A stretch of DNA of 48,715 nt, from positions 1 through 48,715 of the forward strand of contig JAKSTP010000020.1 of NCBI GenBank assembly GCA_024402505.1. The letters run 5' to 3'. This DNA is from Treponema sp. Its GTDB lineage: Bacteria > Spirochaetota > Spirochaetia > Treponematales > Treponemataceae. This document shows, piece by piece, positions 27,834-39,560 of the stretch. The notes under the pieces were generated by a model. That model saw only the letters and a program-made list of their open reading frames with translations. It made no database searches and was not told the origin of the DNA. Position numbers and translations under genes: made by a program. The first letter of the stretch is position 1. The number at the start of each line of letters is the position of its first letter.

Positions 27834-29183
27834 TTACAGTCTTCTGAGCCATTTGTTGCTCAGGAGGCGGTTTATTCCCACAATTGATTTACACACAGGT
27901 TCCGAAAGAATGCAAAGGTAAACTGCCCAGAATGGTAAATGCCACACCAGAACCGCAAGCCACCCAAGAGGCAGTGCCAGAAGCCACAAAAAGCCTACGT
28001 CCATAAAAAGGGCAAAAAGAGTGTCGCCGCCGGAACGGAAAACTCCCACAACGGAAGTCATATTGAAGGCATCGAAAGCAAAAATCAGGCCGCGAATTAT
28101 AATGAAAACTGTTGCCATGGAAAGAACTTCTGCTTCCACCTTGAAAATAAATGGCATCAGTTTTGCCAATGGCATAATCAAAAATCCCAGTCCAAAAGCC
28201 ATGGCCGCAATAAAGAAGCACTGTTTTCTTGCAAGACTCTTTGCCTCATCCAGTTTTCCTTCCCCGATGGTTTTTCCAATAATGATAGCCGTTGCATTTC
28301 CGCAGCCAATACAGATTGGGTAAACAAGATTTGAAATGCTGTTCATAATATTGAAGGAAGCAATTACCAGAGTGCCGCTGTGAGCAAAAATGGAAGACTG
28401 CATGGAAATTCCAGAACCCCACAAGAGCTCGTTGGCAAGAACCGGCAGACTGATTTTAAGGTAATGGGCAATAAAACTTTTGTCCCGGCAGATAAATTCC
28501 TTAGGTGAACAGGCAATTTCGTATTTTCTGAGGTAAGCTCCGCCAGTAACAATAAGGGCTTCCACAATGCGGGAAATGACTGTGGCAACGGCAGCACCAA
28601 TAATCCCGTGAGCCTTTATAATCTGGACACCGCCAATGTTCACGCCAAAAATAAAAAGATAATTCAAAAGGGCATTCAAAATAACCGAAGTGATTGTAGC
28701 AACTGCAGGCAGTTTCAAATGTTCCGTATTTCGTGAAGAAGCGGCAAAAGAAACGTTGATGCCAAAGAAAAGATAACTTGGAGCCACTACCCTAAGATAT
28801 TTTGCGCCTCTGGTAATAACTTCCACATCATTTGAATAGATGGAAAGGCAGAATTCGGGAAAGATTATGCTCACTGCGGCAAAAAGAGCTGTAAAAGCCA
28901 GTGAAAGCTGCAGCATCATGCCTGTGGTTCTGTGAATCCTGTCTAAATCTTTTTTCCCCCAATACTGGGCAATAAAAATCTGGCCGCCGGAAGCAATGCC
29001 GAATACACCAAGGCTCATTACAAAAAAAATCTGGTTTCCAAGTCCAACAGCCGCAATATCAACGGCACCAAGCTGACCTACCATAATGGTATCCAGCATG
29101 TTCACAAAGGAAGACAAAAAGTCCTGCAGAATGATTGGAAATGCAATTGTAAAAAGGGGTTTCAAAAAAGATTTATTTTTCAT
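27834..29183 (-). CDS. MATE-family efflux transporter
   Basis: A 449-aa multidrug and toxic compound extruder with 12 membrane helices. MVGQLGAVDIAAVGLGNQIFF near residue 35 and the mirrored FNIMNSISNLVYPICIGCGNATAIIIGK in the second half mark the two MATE repeats. It exports cationic or other compounds coupled to sodium or protons. The start is the ATG at 29183 with a weak Shine-Dalgarno. A palindromic operator-like site lies just upstream, suggesting repression. Confidence 0.9.
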   Translation of the reverse strand: MKNKSFLKPLFTIAFPIILQDFLSSFVNMLDTIMVGQLGAVDIAAVGLGNQIFFVMSLGVFGIASGGQIFIAQYWGKKDLDRIHRTTGMMLQLSLAFTALFAAVSIIFPEFCLSIYSNDVEVITRGAKYLRVVAPSYLFFGINVSFAASSRNTEHLKLPAVATITSVILNALLNYLFIFGVNIGGVQIIKAHGIIGAAVATVISRIVEALIVTGGAYLRKYEIACSPKEFICRDKSFIAHYLKISLPVLANELLWGSGISMQSSIFAHSGTLVIASFNIMNSISNLVYPICIGCGNATAIIIGKTIGEGKLDEAKSLARKQCFFIAAMAFGLGFLIMPLAKLMPFIFKVEAEVLSMATVFIIIRGLIFAFDAFNMTSVVGVFRSGGDTLFALFMDVGFLWLLALPLGWLAVLVWHLPFWAVYLCILSEPVCKSIVGINRLLSNKWLRRL

Positions 29184-29205
29184 TGAAAGAAAATTTATAT
29201 AGGAT

Positions 29206-29220
29206 TTGACATTAGGTCAA
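29206..29220 (-). promoter_or_regulatory. Palindromic operator-like site before the MATE gene
   Basis: TTGAC-5nt-GTCAA overlaps a minus-strand -35-like TTGACC, and TATATAAA follows at about the -10 distance (15-16 nt). A repressor bound here would block the MATE promoter. No regulator gene lies beside it, so the binder is unknown. Confidence 0.4.
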
Positions 29221-29338
29221 TTGGTGATAAAATGCACGGGTGGTTTTATGCTGATTGTTCAGATTACCTTTCATGAATCTTTAACATTACTAGTAAACGA
29301 TTTAATGTAGTTTAGTAATTGGATTAAATGTTGCATAT

Positions 29339-29367
29339 TTGACGATAAAAAAATGTTATGTTATATT
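29339..29367 (+). promoter_or_regulatory. Promoter of the antisense RNA, type I TA copy 1
   Basis: TTGACG (29339-29344), exactly 17 nt, TATATT (29362-29367): close to the sigma-70 consensus. The same hexamers and spacing recur at copy 2 (47407-47435) even though most of the spacer differs. Transcription should begin near G29374. Confidence 0.75.
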
Positions 29368-29373
29368 AAAAAA

Positions 29374-29453
29374 GGAAATGCCCAAACATTTGGTCATCTC
29401 CACTTATTGAACTAAAAGCCGTCCAATGTTTCGAATCTCTGGGCGGCTTTATT
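29374..29453 (+). ncRNA. Putative antisense antitoxin RNA, copy 1
   Basis: An ~80-nt RNA predicted from promoter to terminator. Its first 28 nt (29374-29401) fold on themselves (GGAAATG-CCAAA pairing with TTTGG-CAT-TCC), a 5' stabilising hairpin. Its 3' end is the terminator at 29415-29450, which is the complement of the toxin mRNA 3' end. No ORF of coding character lies in it. Size and placement fit a type I antitoxin. Confidence 0.6.
29415..29450. terminator. Bidirectional terminator shared by toxin and antitoxin
   Basis: AAAGCCGTCC pairs with GGGCGGCTTT (10 bp, one G-U) around a 16-nt loop. On plus it is followed by ATTATTTA; on minus by TTTTAG. It ends both convergent RNAs and makes their 3' ends complementary. 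Confidence 0.7.
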
Positions 29454-29455
29454 AT

Positions 29456-29554
29456 TTACTCTTTTCTATCGTGTAGGTAGGAGAGTAATGCTATAATCAT
29501 GCAGACCACAGTTGCTACACAAGCAACAACCGCAATAACTCTGTCAATAATCAT
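29456..29554 (-). CDS. Putative type I toxin, 32-aa hydrophobic peptide
   Basis: A 32-codon ORF (start ATG 29554, stop TAA 29458-29456). An MIIDR start is followed by an uninterrupted hydrophobic core of about 20 residues (Val, Ala, Ile, Cys, Leu) and a short charged tail YLHDRKE. This is the shape of membrane-damaging type I toxins such as Fst, Ldr or TxpA, although I do not recognise the sequence. GGGAGG sits 7 nt before the ATG. A two-codon ORF (ATG TTA TGA) overlaps the start and is conserved in copy 2. The facing RNA at 29374 and the shared terminator supply the antitoxin side. It could also be an unrelated small membrane protein. Confidence 0.65.
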   Translation of the reverse strand: MIIDRVIAVVACVATVVCMIIALLSYLHDRKE

Positions 29555-29562
29555 AACATAGC

Positions 29563-29605
29563 CTCCCTTGATCAAATTTCAGCAAATGCTGATTGAGTTT
29601 GGGAG
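29563..29605 (-). promoter_or_regulatory. Hairpin sequestering the toxin Shine-Dalgarno
   Basis: In the toxin leader CUCCC (29605-29601) pairs with GGGAG (29567-29563). Between them UCAA pairs with UUGA and a perfect UCAGCA/UGCUGA hairpin (29592-29579) closes the stem. The ribosome site is therefore buried in the full-length message, as expected of a toxin that needs processing to be translated. Confidence 0.5.
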
Positions 29606-29628
29606 ACACCGCCTGTTTAGGCATTTCC
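29601..29628 (-). repeat. Leader repeat shared by toxin mRNA and antisense RNA
   Basis: Read on the minus strand, this 28-nt block begins GGAAATGCCTAAACA, almost identical to the first 15 nt of the antisense RNA (29374 on, plus). So the two convergent RNAs share a 5' leader sequence, and the DNA has an inverted repeat at the ends of the locus. A read-through toxin mRNA could pair its 5' and 3' ends over about 15 bp. Confidence 0.6.
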
Positions 29629-29642
29629 AATAATCAAATAAT

Positions 29643-29671
29643 ATTATATTACTTGCAGTATGTATAGTAAA
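29643..29671 (-). promoter_or_regulatory. Toxin promoter, copy 1
   Basis: Minus-strand TTTACT (29671-29666), 17-nt spacer, TATAAT (29648-29643). The start would be near 29636, giving a leader of about 80 nt. The -10 is perfect and the -35 matches four of six positions. The equivalent stretch of copy 2 has no such -10. Confidence 0.55.
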
Positions 29672-29780
29672 TATCCATATGCACTTTTTCACGATTATAT
29701 TATGACTTTACGGTAAAATTTAAATTTTTGCTTTATAATAAAAAAGAAATAAATATCTGGTTGGAAGAGAAAATAAAGAA

Positions 29781-30018
29781 ATGATTAAAGCCGTTATTTT
29801 TGACATGTACGAAACTCTTGTCACTTTGTATGAATCGCCTATGTATTTTAGTAAGGACATGGCAAAGGATGCTGGAATTGGAAACTGCAGCTGCCTTGAA
29901 TATGAAAACCGCACAGGCCACCTGGTATTTAAAAGATGGAGTTAATCAGCCGGTTTCGAGACTGGAAGGATTCATTCATTTGGAATCGCCGCTGGAAGTT
30001 ATGGAGTTGATAAAATAA
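29781..30018 (+). pseudogene. HAD-family hydrolase remnant, internally deleted
   Basis: The ATG at 29781 opens MIKAVIFDMYETLVT, the motif I start of a HAD phosphatase (catalytic FDMYET), and continues for about 33 codons. After a frame change near 29870 the tail reads ATWYLKDG...GFIHLESPLEVMELIK, typical of the HAD C-terminus. About 170 or more central residues are missing. An internal deletion has joined the two ends out of frame, so no active enzyme can be made. A GAAG Shine-Dalgarno remains. Confidence 0.75.
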
Positions 30019-30046
30019 GTAAGTAGATTTTTTTGAGGAGAAATAA

Positions 30047-30277
30047 ATGCCACACGTAGAGATTAAATGCTATTCAGGTAGAACTGATGAACAGAAAAAA
30101 GAATGCGCTGAAAAAATTGCAGAAGTACTTGCTCAGACTTGGGGCTGCAAAACATCAAGTGTTTCTGTTGCAATCAAAGATGTAGATCCAGAAGACTGGA
30201 AAGAGAAAGTCTGGGATGCTAATATAGTTCCAGATAAAGACGTACTTTTTAAAGAGCCAGGGTATAGTTGCGAGTAG
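30047..30277 (+). CDS. 4-oxalocrotonate tautomerase-family protein
   Basis: A 76-aa tautomerase-superfamily subunit whose proline after the initiator Met (MPHVEIKCYSGRTDEQKK) would be the N-terminal catalytic base. Family positions such as the helix TDEQKKECAEKIAEVLAQTWG and the strand SVSVAIKDV are present. Members isomerise or dehalogenate small keto acids as oligomers; the natural substrate is unknown. GAGGAG precedes the ATG. It lies 29 bp upstream of a small lipoprotein. Confidence 0.82.
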   Translation: MPHVEIKCYSGRTDEQKKECAEKIAEVLAQTWGCKTSSVSVAIKDVDPEDWKEKVWDANIVPDKDVLFKEPGYSCE

Positions 30278-30306
30278 TTTGAAATAATAGGGAGAATAAA
30301 ATCGTT

Positions 30307-30549
30307 ATGAAAGTAACAATCAAAAATATTAGAAATCTTTTACTGCTGAGCCTTTCAGTGTTTACCTTAATGATTTCTTCATGTGCTTCAACTAAAAACC
30401 TTCAGGAAGAGGAAGAAACTGAAGACACATACGTTTTAGGAAAATATGCCGGGGTTCCTCCACAGTACAGAGCCATCCTTCAGGAACAGGAAGAAAAAAA
30501 CGCCCGCCTAAAAGAACAACAGGAGAAAGAGGAACAGGGTGTTAATTAA
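30307..30549 (+). CDS. Small lipoprotein
   Basis: An 80-aa protein with a lipoprotein signal (positively charged start, hydrophobic core, MISSC lipobox near residue 26). A short mature part is dominated by Glu, Gln and Lys (EEEETEDTYVLG; ILQEQEEKNARLKEQQEKEEQ), probably a helix. Function is unknown; such proteins are frequent in spirochaetes. Its end overlaps the convergent YunG-like gene by 4 bp. Confidence 0.75.
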   Translation: MKVTIKNIRNLLLLSLSVFTLMISSCASTKNLQEEEETEDTYVLGKYAGVPPQYRAILQEQEEKNARLKEQQEKEEQGVN

Positions 30550-31034
30550 AGGTGCTCATAAACAACTATCTCTTCATGAATTGCTTTTCCAGATGATTCT
30601 AGACTGTCTAAATAATTGTTCAGGTTATTCATAAGTTTTTTATATCTGGAAAGTGTGCCTGCATTCCTTCCGCAGTTTTTACGGTCCATTGTTTCATTCG
30701 GTTCGTATTTTACTGGAATATCATATAAGTCAAATTGTTCACGAGTAAGATCAAAATAATGACCATCAATTTTATTGAAGTAATGAGTGCTGCCATCATT
30801 ATTTCTAATTCTATGTATTGTTCCTCCAAACATATCAAATACAATCATTGCCGTAACTGCACATTGTCCGTATGAACGGTCTCCTTCGTTCCATTCAGCT
30901 TGGCAACTTCGGTATGCAGTTTCTTTGCTCCAAGATTCATAAAGAGCGTTATATAAATCGCCAATTGTTTGAATATGAGGATTACCAGAGTTGATTCGTT
31001 TGATATCTTTGTGATTTTCGCCGTAAAATAGCAT
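30546..31034 (-). CDS. YunG-like protein
   Basis: A 162-aa protein matching what I recall of the YunG family: a YGQCAVTAMIVFDMFGG core near 56-72 followed by THYFNKIDGHYFDLTREQF near 85-103. The Cys, the His of HYFN and the following Asp are spaced as in a papain-like or transglutaminase-like active site, so a cysteine peptidase or amidase role is possible but unproved. GGAG precedes the ATG at 31034. It is single on the minus strand, separated from the restriction operon end by a 240-bp gap. Confidence 0.6.
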   Translation of the reverse strand: MLFYGENHKDIKRINSGNPHIQTIGDLYNALYESWSKETAYRSCQAEWNEGDRSYGQCAVTAMIVFDMFGGTIHRIRNNDGSTHYFNKIDGHYFDLTREQFDLYDIPVKYEPNETMDRKNCGRNAGTLSRYKKLMNNLNNYLDSLESSGKAIHEEIVVYEHL

Positions 31035-31238
31035 GGGTTATTCTCCTAAGATTTCCTAGATATATTAAACATTTTCCTCATTTTGACTGATGTATCAATT
31101 ATCCAATCAAATTGTGACTTCCATTTAGATTTTATTTATCCGTACATACCTTTTTGTATAGGTTTTCACAAAAATTCGCTTCTCCAAGAATGGAGATTTA
31201 TTATTTCTTTTAAATATTGTTGTTGATCATTACATAAA

Positions 31239-31267
31239 AAAAGATGCATTCTTAAAATGCATCTTTT
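31239..31267 (-). terminator. Terminator of the restriction-modification operon
   Basis: AAAAGATGCATT (31239-31250), loop CTTAA, AATGCATCTTTT (31256-31267). The 12-bp perfect stem is followed on minus by T6, 8 bp past the last gene of the operon. In the rest of the gap 31035-31238 I see only a short plus-strand TCTCCA/TGGAGA hairpin near 31182-31197 and no gene. Confidence 0.85.
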
Positions 31268-31274
31268 AATTCTA

Positions 31275-31478
31275 TTATCTAGTTATATATAGCTTGGAAG
31301 CATTAATTCTCGAATTAGTTTGCATAGCCATAAAATCAGATATTACACGTTGAAAAAAATTTTCATTTTCTTTTTTTGATTCTTCGATTTCTGCCGGAGT
31401 AAGTTTGTTTTCTAGTTGTCCAGTTTCTAACTCAACAGAAAAGTCTTCTCCAAAATCCAACTCTCCTAAGATCTCCAT
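31275..31478 (-). CDS. Small acidic protein ending the R-M operon
   Basis: A 67-aa acidic protein with no membrane segment. It begins MEILGELDFGEDFSVELE, continues with an Asn/Glu/Lys-rich helix (TPAEIEESKKENENFF) and ends in SKLYITR. I start it at the ATG at 31478 because the AGGGAG Shine-Dalgarno lies about 10 nt ahead of it and only 1-2 nt ahead of the ATG at 31487. It overlaps the papain-like gene and is cotranscribed with it. Its family is not recognised. An inhibitor or immunity role for the neighbouring protease is a guess from the layout. Confidence 0.55.
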   Translation of the reverse strand: MEILGELDFGEDFSVELETGQLENKLTPAEIEESKKENENFFQRVISDFMAMQTNSRINASKLYITR

Positions 31479-32986
31479 TCGTTCCATTCTCCCTTAAGGT
31501 TATTCTTATATGGCTCACATAAGAAATTCTTTTTCAATTTTTCAGTTCCCTGAAAACTAGAAGCATCATTAATAACTATTTTATTATCGTCAATATAATA
31601 AAGAATAATAGAGTTATATGATGCATCACCTGTTGCATCTATTATTAATACTCCATTAACTTGATTATTATGGTAGTGTTCAATCTCATATAGTTCACAA
31701 ACCCAAATAAACTTTGGAAATTGGGTACGAACTATACGTTGTTTAAATTGCTCATCTAGTATATCACTTTTTCTAATGAATGTCTTGTAGGATGTACTAG
31801 AAGTCAGGAATAATCTTGTAATCCATTTGGAATTAAATATTTTTAAGCCAATTTTTTTATTTTCAAAAATATTGGAAACAAGTTCCAATACAACTTTAGC
31901 ATCCATAAACATATGTTTATGAAATGGAAGAACAAAAGAGCCTAATTCGCACCCATTCCATTCCGCTTCAGAATAGTTTGCAGCTGGATCTGTAATAGGG
32001 ATAATCTCATAAGGAGGCTTATTATCATCCATTACAACAAAATCACGTTTATAATTTGATACATCAAGCCATGTATTTCCATTATTTTTCATATCAGAAT
32101 AAATAAAGCTTGAATCTACTTCTTGATGACCAATTATTACAATTGCGTGACCTATCTTTTCATTGTGTATAGAGGATATGACTGGCATGCCGGATTCTAT
32201 ATATATATTTAATAAATTAAATAATTCAATTTGTAATTTTGTACAGTCGCTGCCTGTTGTAAGATCTTTTAATAGTGTGCTTTTTGATGAACCTTTATCA
32301 AATGTGGTATCACATGTATATATTAAACAATTTTGACCTGTAGAATTTAAGCAATTTGCTAATTCATCAACAGTCAAACCTTTTGAAGGTAACAATCGTC
32401 TATTTGATGTATTTGTGAGTATTTTTATTATATCAGATGGTAAAAATGTTTTATAATTTTTATACTTTTCCCCAAAATATTGTAATAACACCCATAGAGC
32501 ACTTTCTGCACAGGTATGTGTTTCTGCATCCTGAGCAACATATGGGAATCCATGCACTTCCAATTTTTGTCCAACAAGATTAACTTTTTCATTAACTAAA
32601 CAAGTGACAAATGGATGAGTTTTTAATGCTTTTGGACTTATTATTGCTCTTCCAAGAGGCACTTGTTCTAACGGTCTTATTATGAAATATCCTGAATAAT
32701 GCCATTTAGAATCTTGAGTAGGTGAAAATAAATGGACTCTTATACAATCTCTTTTATAATCCGAAAGTTTTCTAGAATAATATAAATAATAACTGTCTCT
32801 ATAATGTGAATCTACATAAGGATATTCTATTTCTAATTGAATATCATCTATCAAAGAATCCAATAAATTCTTAATTTTTGTACAATTCATTTTTTCTTGA
32901 AATGGTTGTACCTTGGAAAAAAAATCTTTCTTTGTTGCTTTAATAACTTTAATCTCGTCTATCTCGTCCTTTTTATCATCTTTCAT
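31466..32986 (-). CDS. Papain-like/C39-like cysteine protease-like protein
   Basis: A 506-aa protein. A central segment resembles a papain-like fold: FPYVAQDAETHTCAESALW near 148-162 (glutamine-then-cysteine arrangement, with Cys followed by a helix), GHAIVIIGH near 279 with the His at the expected strand, and DFVVMDDNKPPYE near 315 with a possible Asp/Asn. The N-terminal ~140 and C-terminal ~180 residues are not recognised. It is translated 3 bp after hsdS in the same operon, so it is probably an accessory to the restriction system. No signal peptide. Confidence 0.55.
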   Translation of the reverse strand: MKDDKKDEIDEIKVIKATKKDFFSKVQPFQEKMNCTKIKNLLDSLIDDIQLEIEYPYVDSHYRDSYYLYYSRKLSDYKRDCIRVHLFSPTQDSKWHYSGYFIIRPLEQVPLGRAIISPKALKTHPFVTCLVNEKVNLVGQKLEVHGFPYVAQDAETHTCAESALWVLLQYFGEKYKNYKTFLPSDIIKILTNTSNRRLLPSKGLTVDELANCLNSTGQNCLIYTCDTTFDKGSSKSTLLKDLTTGSDCTKLQIELFNLLNIYIESGMPVISSIHNEKIGHAIVIIGHQEVDSSFIYSDMKNNGNTWLDVSNYKRDFVVMDDNKPPYEIIPITDPAANYSEAEWNGCELGSFVLPFHKHMFMDAKVVLELVSNIFENKKIGLKIFNSKWITRLFLTSSTSYKTFIRKSDILDEQFKQRIVRTQFPKFIWVCELYEIEHYHNNQVNGVLIIDATGDASYNSIILYYIDDNKIVINDASSFQGTEKLKKNFLCEPYKNNLKGEWNEWRS

Positions 32987-32989
32987 ATA

Positions 32990-34669
32990 TTAATTTCCTT
33001 TTAAATGATAATTTACTATTTCCAATGATTTTATTGTATTCTCAATCATAGATACTATCCTTTTTTGTTCTTCTAGTGGTGGAAGAGGAAATATAGTTTC
33101 CTTCACAGTATCTGACTTCAAGTTTTTTACTGTTGACCCTGCTGCGACAAAAGAAAAAGCTGTATAGATAAAATCAGAACTTAGAGAGTAATAAAGGAAA
33201 TCACTGTCAATTATTTTTCCAATATCTGCAAAAACTAACCAGCCGTCATGAATACATCCATTAACTTTAAGGATATATGGTCTTCCAAAACTCATAGAAT
33301 TAGTTAGCAGAAAATCTCCAGAGTGAACAAATCTAGAATGCTTTATTCCTTCTGGTTTTATTTTTTCTCGTACAGAAGTAATATATTTATCACCTTCTTT
33401 AGTGTCTCCAATTTTAATCCAGTTCACTCCATTTTCGTCTTCAGTTATAAAATCTTCGATTGGTCTTGGAGAACCACCTCTAGCAATATTTGCAATTTCC
33501 TTGATTTTACACCAACTCCAGCTCTCTGGAATCTCAAATGGTACTTCTATCTCTTCTTCTGAACCGTCTGCTTTTCTTTCGAGCCATTTTCCATCAGCGG
33601 ATTTATAAATGTATGAATCGTTTTTGTCTCGTTTGAGTTGGCCGTTGGCGATTTTTTCTTCTTTTTCGGCACGGAGTTTTTCCAGCATTTTTGATGCTGG
33701 TTCATCTGCTTTGTCCTGTGGAACTAGTTTTCCGTGGATTGCGAGGTCGAGGATTTTTGATTTTGTCTGTTTGATGACTGTTTCTAAATCTGTTTTATTC
33801 TGTTCAACAGTATCTATGAGTGCAAAAACTCGTTCTATTTCTTCTACTATGAGTTTCTGTTCTTCTAGTGGGGGGAGAGGAATCATGTATTCAGAAGCTG
33901 TCGAAATAGTAATTGTATCAACAGTAGTTCCATTTGAATGAGCATAAATTTGTGTCTGTAAAAATGGAGATTCAATAGTTTTCTTTAACCAAGAAGAATT
34001 GATGTCTTTTAATAATGGCGAAAACTTTATTACACTTGCATCTTTATAATAAAAACAATCTTCTTCCCTAACTATATAGATTTTTCCAATAGTTCCTACT
34101 GCAGAAACCATTAAATCACCAGGTTTAGGAATTCCATAATTTTGTTTTAATGACTGATACATTTCATTTGTGATAAATAAGTCATCAATTGGTTTTTCAC
34201 CATTTGCTAATTGAGCGATTTCTCTTGCTCTAAAGAAAGGTATTCCTTCTGATTTCCAATCTTCTTTTAATACTCTTTTGGCAGAGGAAATATCAACTAT
34301 ATCTTTTAATCTACACCAACACCAGTTCTCAGGAATTTCAAAAGGAATCTCATCTTCTGAAATAGGAGCTGATGGGGTTTTAGGGGCTTTGCCCCTAGGC
34401 GAAGGGGTAGTCCGTTCGCTATCGCTCACTACCGAGTTTCTTTCAAAAACTCGCGACGCGAGGGGAAGAGTCGCTTCGCTAACGAGTTTTGTTTCCGATT
34501 TTGATATATCGGAAAACAAAACATCGCTTTCCCCTCTTATTCTTTCCAACAATTTTGAAGCTGGTTCATAGCCAGGAGTGGTTTCGAGAGCCTCAACCAC
34601 CGCTTTATCTAGAAGTTTTCCGTGAATGGCAAGGTCTAATACTTTCTGACGAAGGAGTTTTGTGTTCAT
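32990..34669 (-). CDS. hsdS: Type I restriction specificity subunit HsdS
   Basis: A 559-aa specificity subunit. It carries two target-recognition domains, beginning at FEIPENWCWCRLKDI (~110) and FEIPESWSWCKIKEI (~380). Each is followed by PLPPLEEQK and a helical spacer, and LDLAIHGKL occurs both at the N-terminus and mid-protein. A palindrome-rich segment encodes an odd serine/threonine/lysine stretch between the first helix and TRD1. TAAATG joins its start to the upstream gene. It dictates the DNA sequence bound by the HsdR/HsdM complex. Confidence 0.92.
   Translation of the reverse strand: MNTKLLRQKVLDLAIHGKLLDKAVVEALETTPGYEPASKLLERIRGESDVLFSDISKSETKLVSEATLPLASRVFERNSVVSDSERTTPSPRGKAPKTPSAPISEDEIPFEIPENWCWCRLKDIVDISSAKRVLKEDWKSEGIPFFRAREIAQLANGEKPIDDLFITNEMYQSLKQNYGIPKPGDLMVSAVGTIGKIYIVREEDCFYYKDASVIKFSPLLKDINSSWLKKTIESPFLQTQIYAHSNGTTVDTITISTASEYMIPLPPLEEQKLIVEEIERVFALIDTVEQNKTDLETVIKQTKSKILDLAIHGKLVPQDKADEPASKMLEKLRAEKEEKIANGQLKRDKNDSYIYKSADGKWLERKADGSEEEIEVPFEIPESWSWCKIKEIANIARGGSPRPIEDFITEDENGVNWIKIGDTKEGDKYITSVREKIKPEGIKHSRFVHSGDFLLTNSMSFGRPYILKVNGCIHDGWLVFADIGKIIDSDFLYYSLSSDFIYTAFSFVAAGSTVKNLKSDTVKETIFPLPPLEEQKRIVSMIENTIKSLEIVNYHLKGN
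34381..34536. repeat. In-frame palindromic element inside hsdS
   Basis: About 156 bp (52 codons) made almost wholly of inverted repeats. They are TAGGGGC/GCCCCTA (34381-34397); GGTAGT/ACTACC (34406-34433); CGAGTTT/AAACTCG (34433-34453); CGCG-A-CGCG (34452-34460); GAGGGGAA/TTCCCCTC (34460-34467 and 34529-34536); and inside the latter GTTTTGTTTCCGAT with ATCGGAAAACAAAAC (34486-34522). The reading frame stays open. The encoded stretch (around SETKLVSEATLPLASRVFE) does not resemble the usual hsdS linker. Confidence 0.7.
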
Positions 34670-35200
34670 TTATTGGACCTCACTTGAATTTTTCTGAGAA
34701 TGTGTTATATTTGAAGTATCGACGTGAGGTGTCTTAGTTGCCCTGTCCGCTGTATTTTCAGCCGCGTCACTCAGGCCTCTGAATCTTTCAGAGGCTTTAT
34801 TTATTTCATCCAGTTCTATTGAATATATTCTGTGACCGTTTGCAATTGTTTCTTTTACAGTAATCAAAACATCACAATCTTTTCCATTTGAAAGTCTGCC
34901 TGTTGAAACAAATCTTTTTATGGAAACTATATTTGGGTCATCTGGATTTTTTAAATTTTCATGTGTAAAAATTAATGAAGCTTCTTCGTACAAACTTTTT
35001 ATTTGTGCAGCAAGTTCAAAATGTTCTTGTAAAGTAAAGCCATTGTTTTTGGACTTTTCCAATGCTTTATCACTTGTCATTTTATCTACTGAATGTTTTG
35101 AAAGATTTGCTTCTATTCCTGTTTGTTTATTCAGGATTTTTCCTAAATCGGGTTTGAGAATTTCAAATAGTTCGTGTCGTTTATAACTTGCGTAACCCAA
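34670..35200 (-). CDS. Polyvalent-protein-domain-like protein in the R-M operon
   Basis: A 176-aa soluble protein lying between hsdM (ATG 3 bp after its stop) and hsdS (TAAATG junction), clearly translated with them. The core reads SKHSVDKMTSDKALEKSKNNGFTLQEHFELAAQI and later VLITVKETIANGHRIYSIEL. This resembles the large polyvalent protein-associated domain (LPD3-like) otherwise found inside giant phage and plasmid polyproteins; I give this from memory with low certainty. The last 40 residues are polar (Thr, Asn, Ser). A role in specificity, anti-restriction or nuclease control is not shown. Confidence 0.45.
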   Translation of the reverse strand: MGYASYKRHELFEILKPDLGKILNKQTGIEANLSKHSVDKMTSDKALEKSKNNGFTLQEHFELAAQIKSLYEEASLIFTHENLKNPDDPNIVSIKRFVSTGRLSNGKDCDVLITVKETIANGHRIYSIELDEINKASERFRGLSDAAENTADRATKTPHVDTSNITHSQKNSSEVQ

Positions 35201-35203
35201 TTT

Positions 35204-39501
<4,298 letters not shown>

Positions 39502-39531
39502 AAACTTTCTCTGCATATAATTAATGATTCT

Positions 39532-39560
39532 ATTATAACATAAAAAATGCCATATGACAG
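39532..39560 (-). promoter_or_regulatory. Promoter of the hsd operon
   Basis: Minus-strand CTGTCA (39560-39555), 17-nt spacer, TATAAT (39537-39532). The -10 is perfect and lies 16 bp before the upstream ATG, 31 bp before the preferred one. The plus-strand ORF 39547-39798 overlaps this region at its 5' end. Confidence 0.6.

Noticed and set aside
29339..29554. Toxin ORF as a leader peptide of a downstream gene
   Set aside because: A terminator immediately follows and the next minus-strand gene (MATE) has its own promoter region, so attenuation is unlikely.
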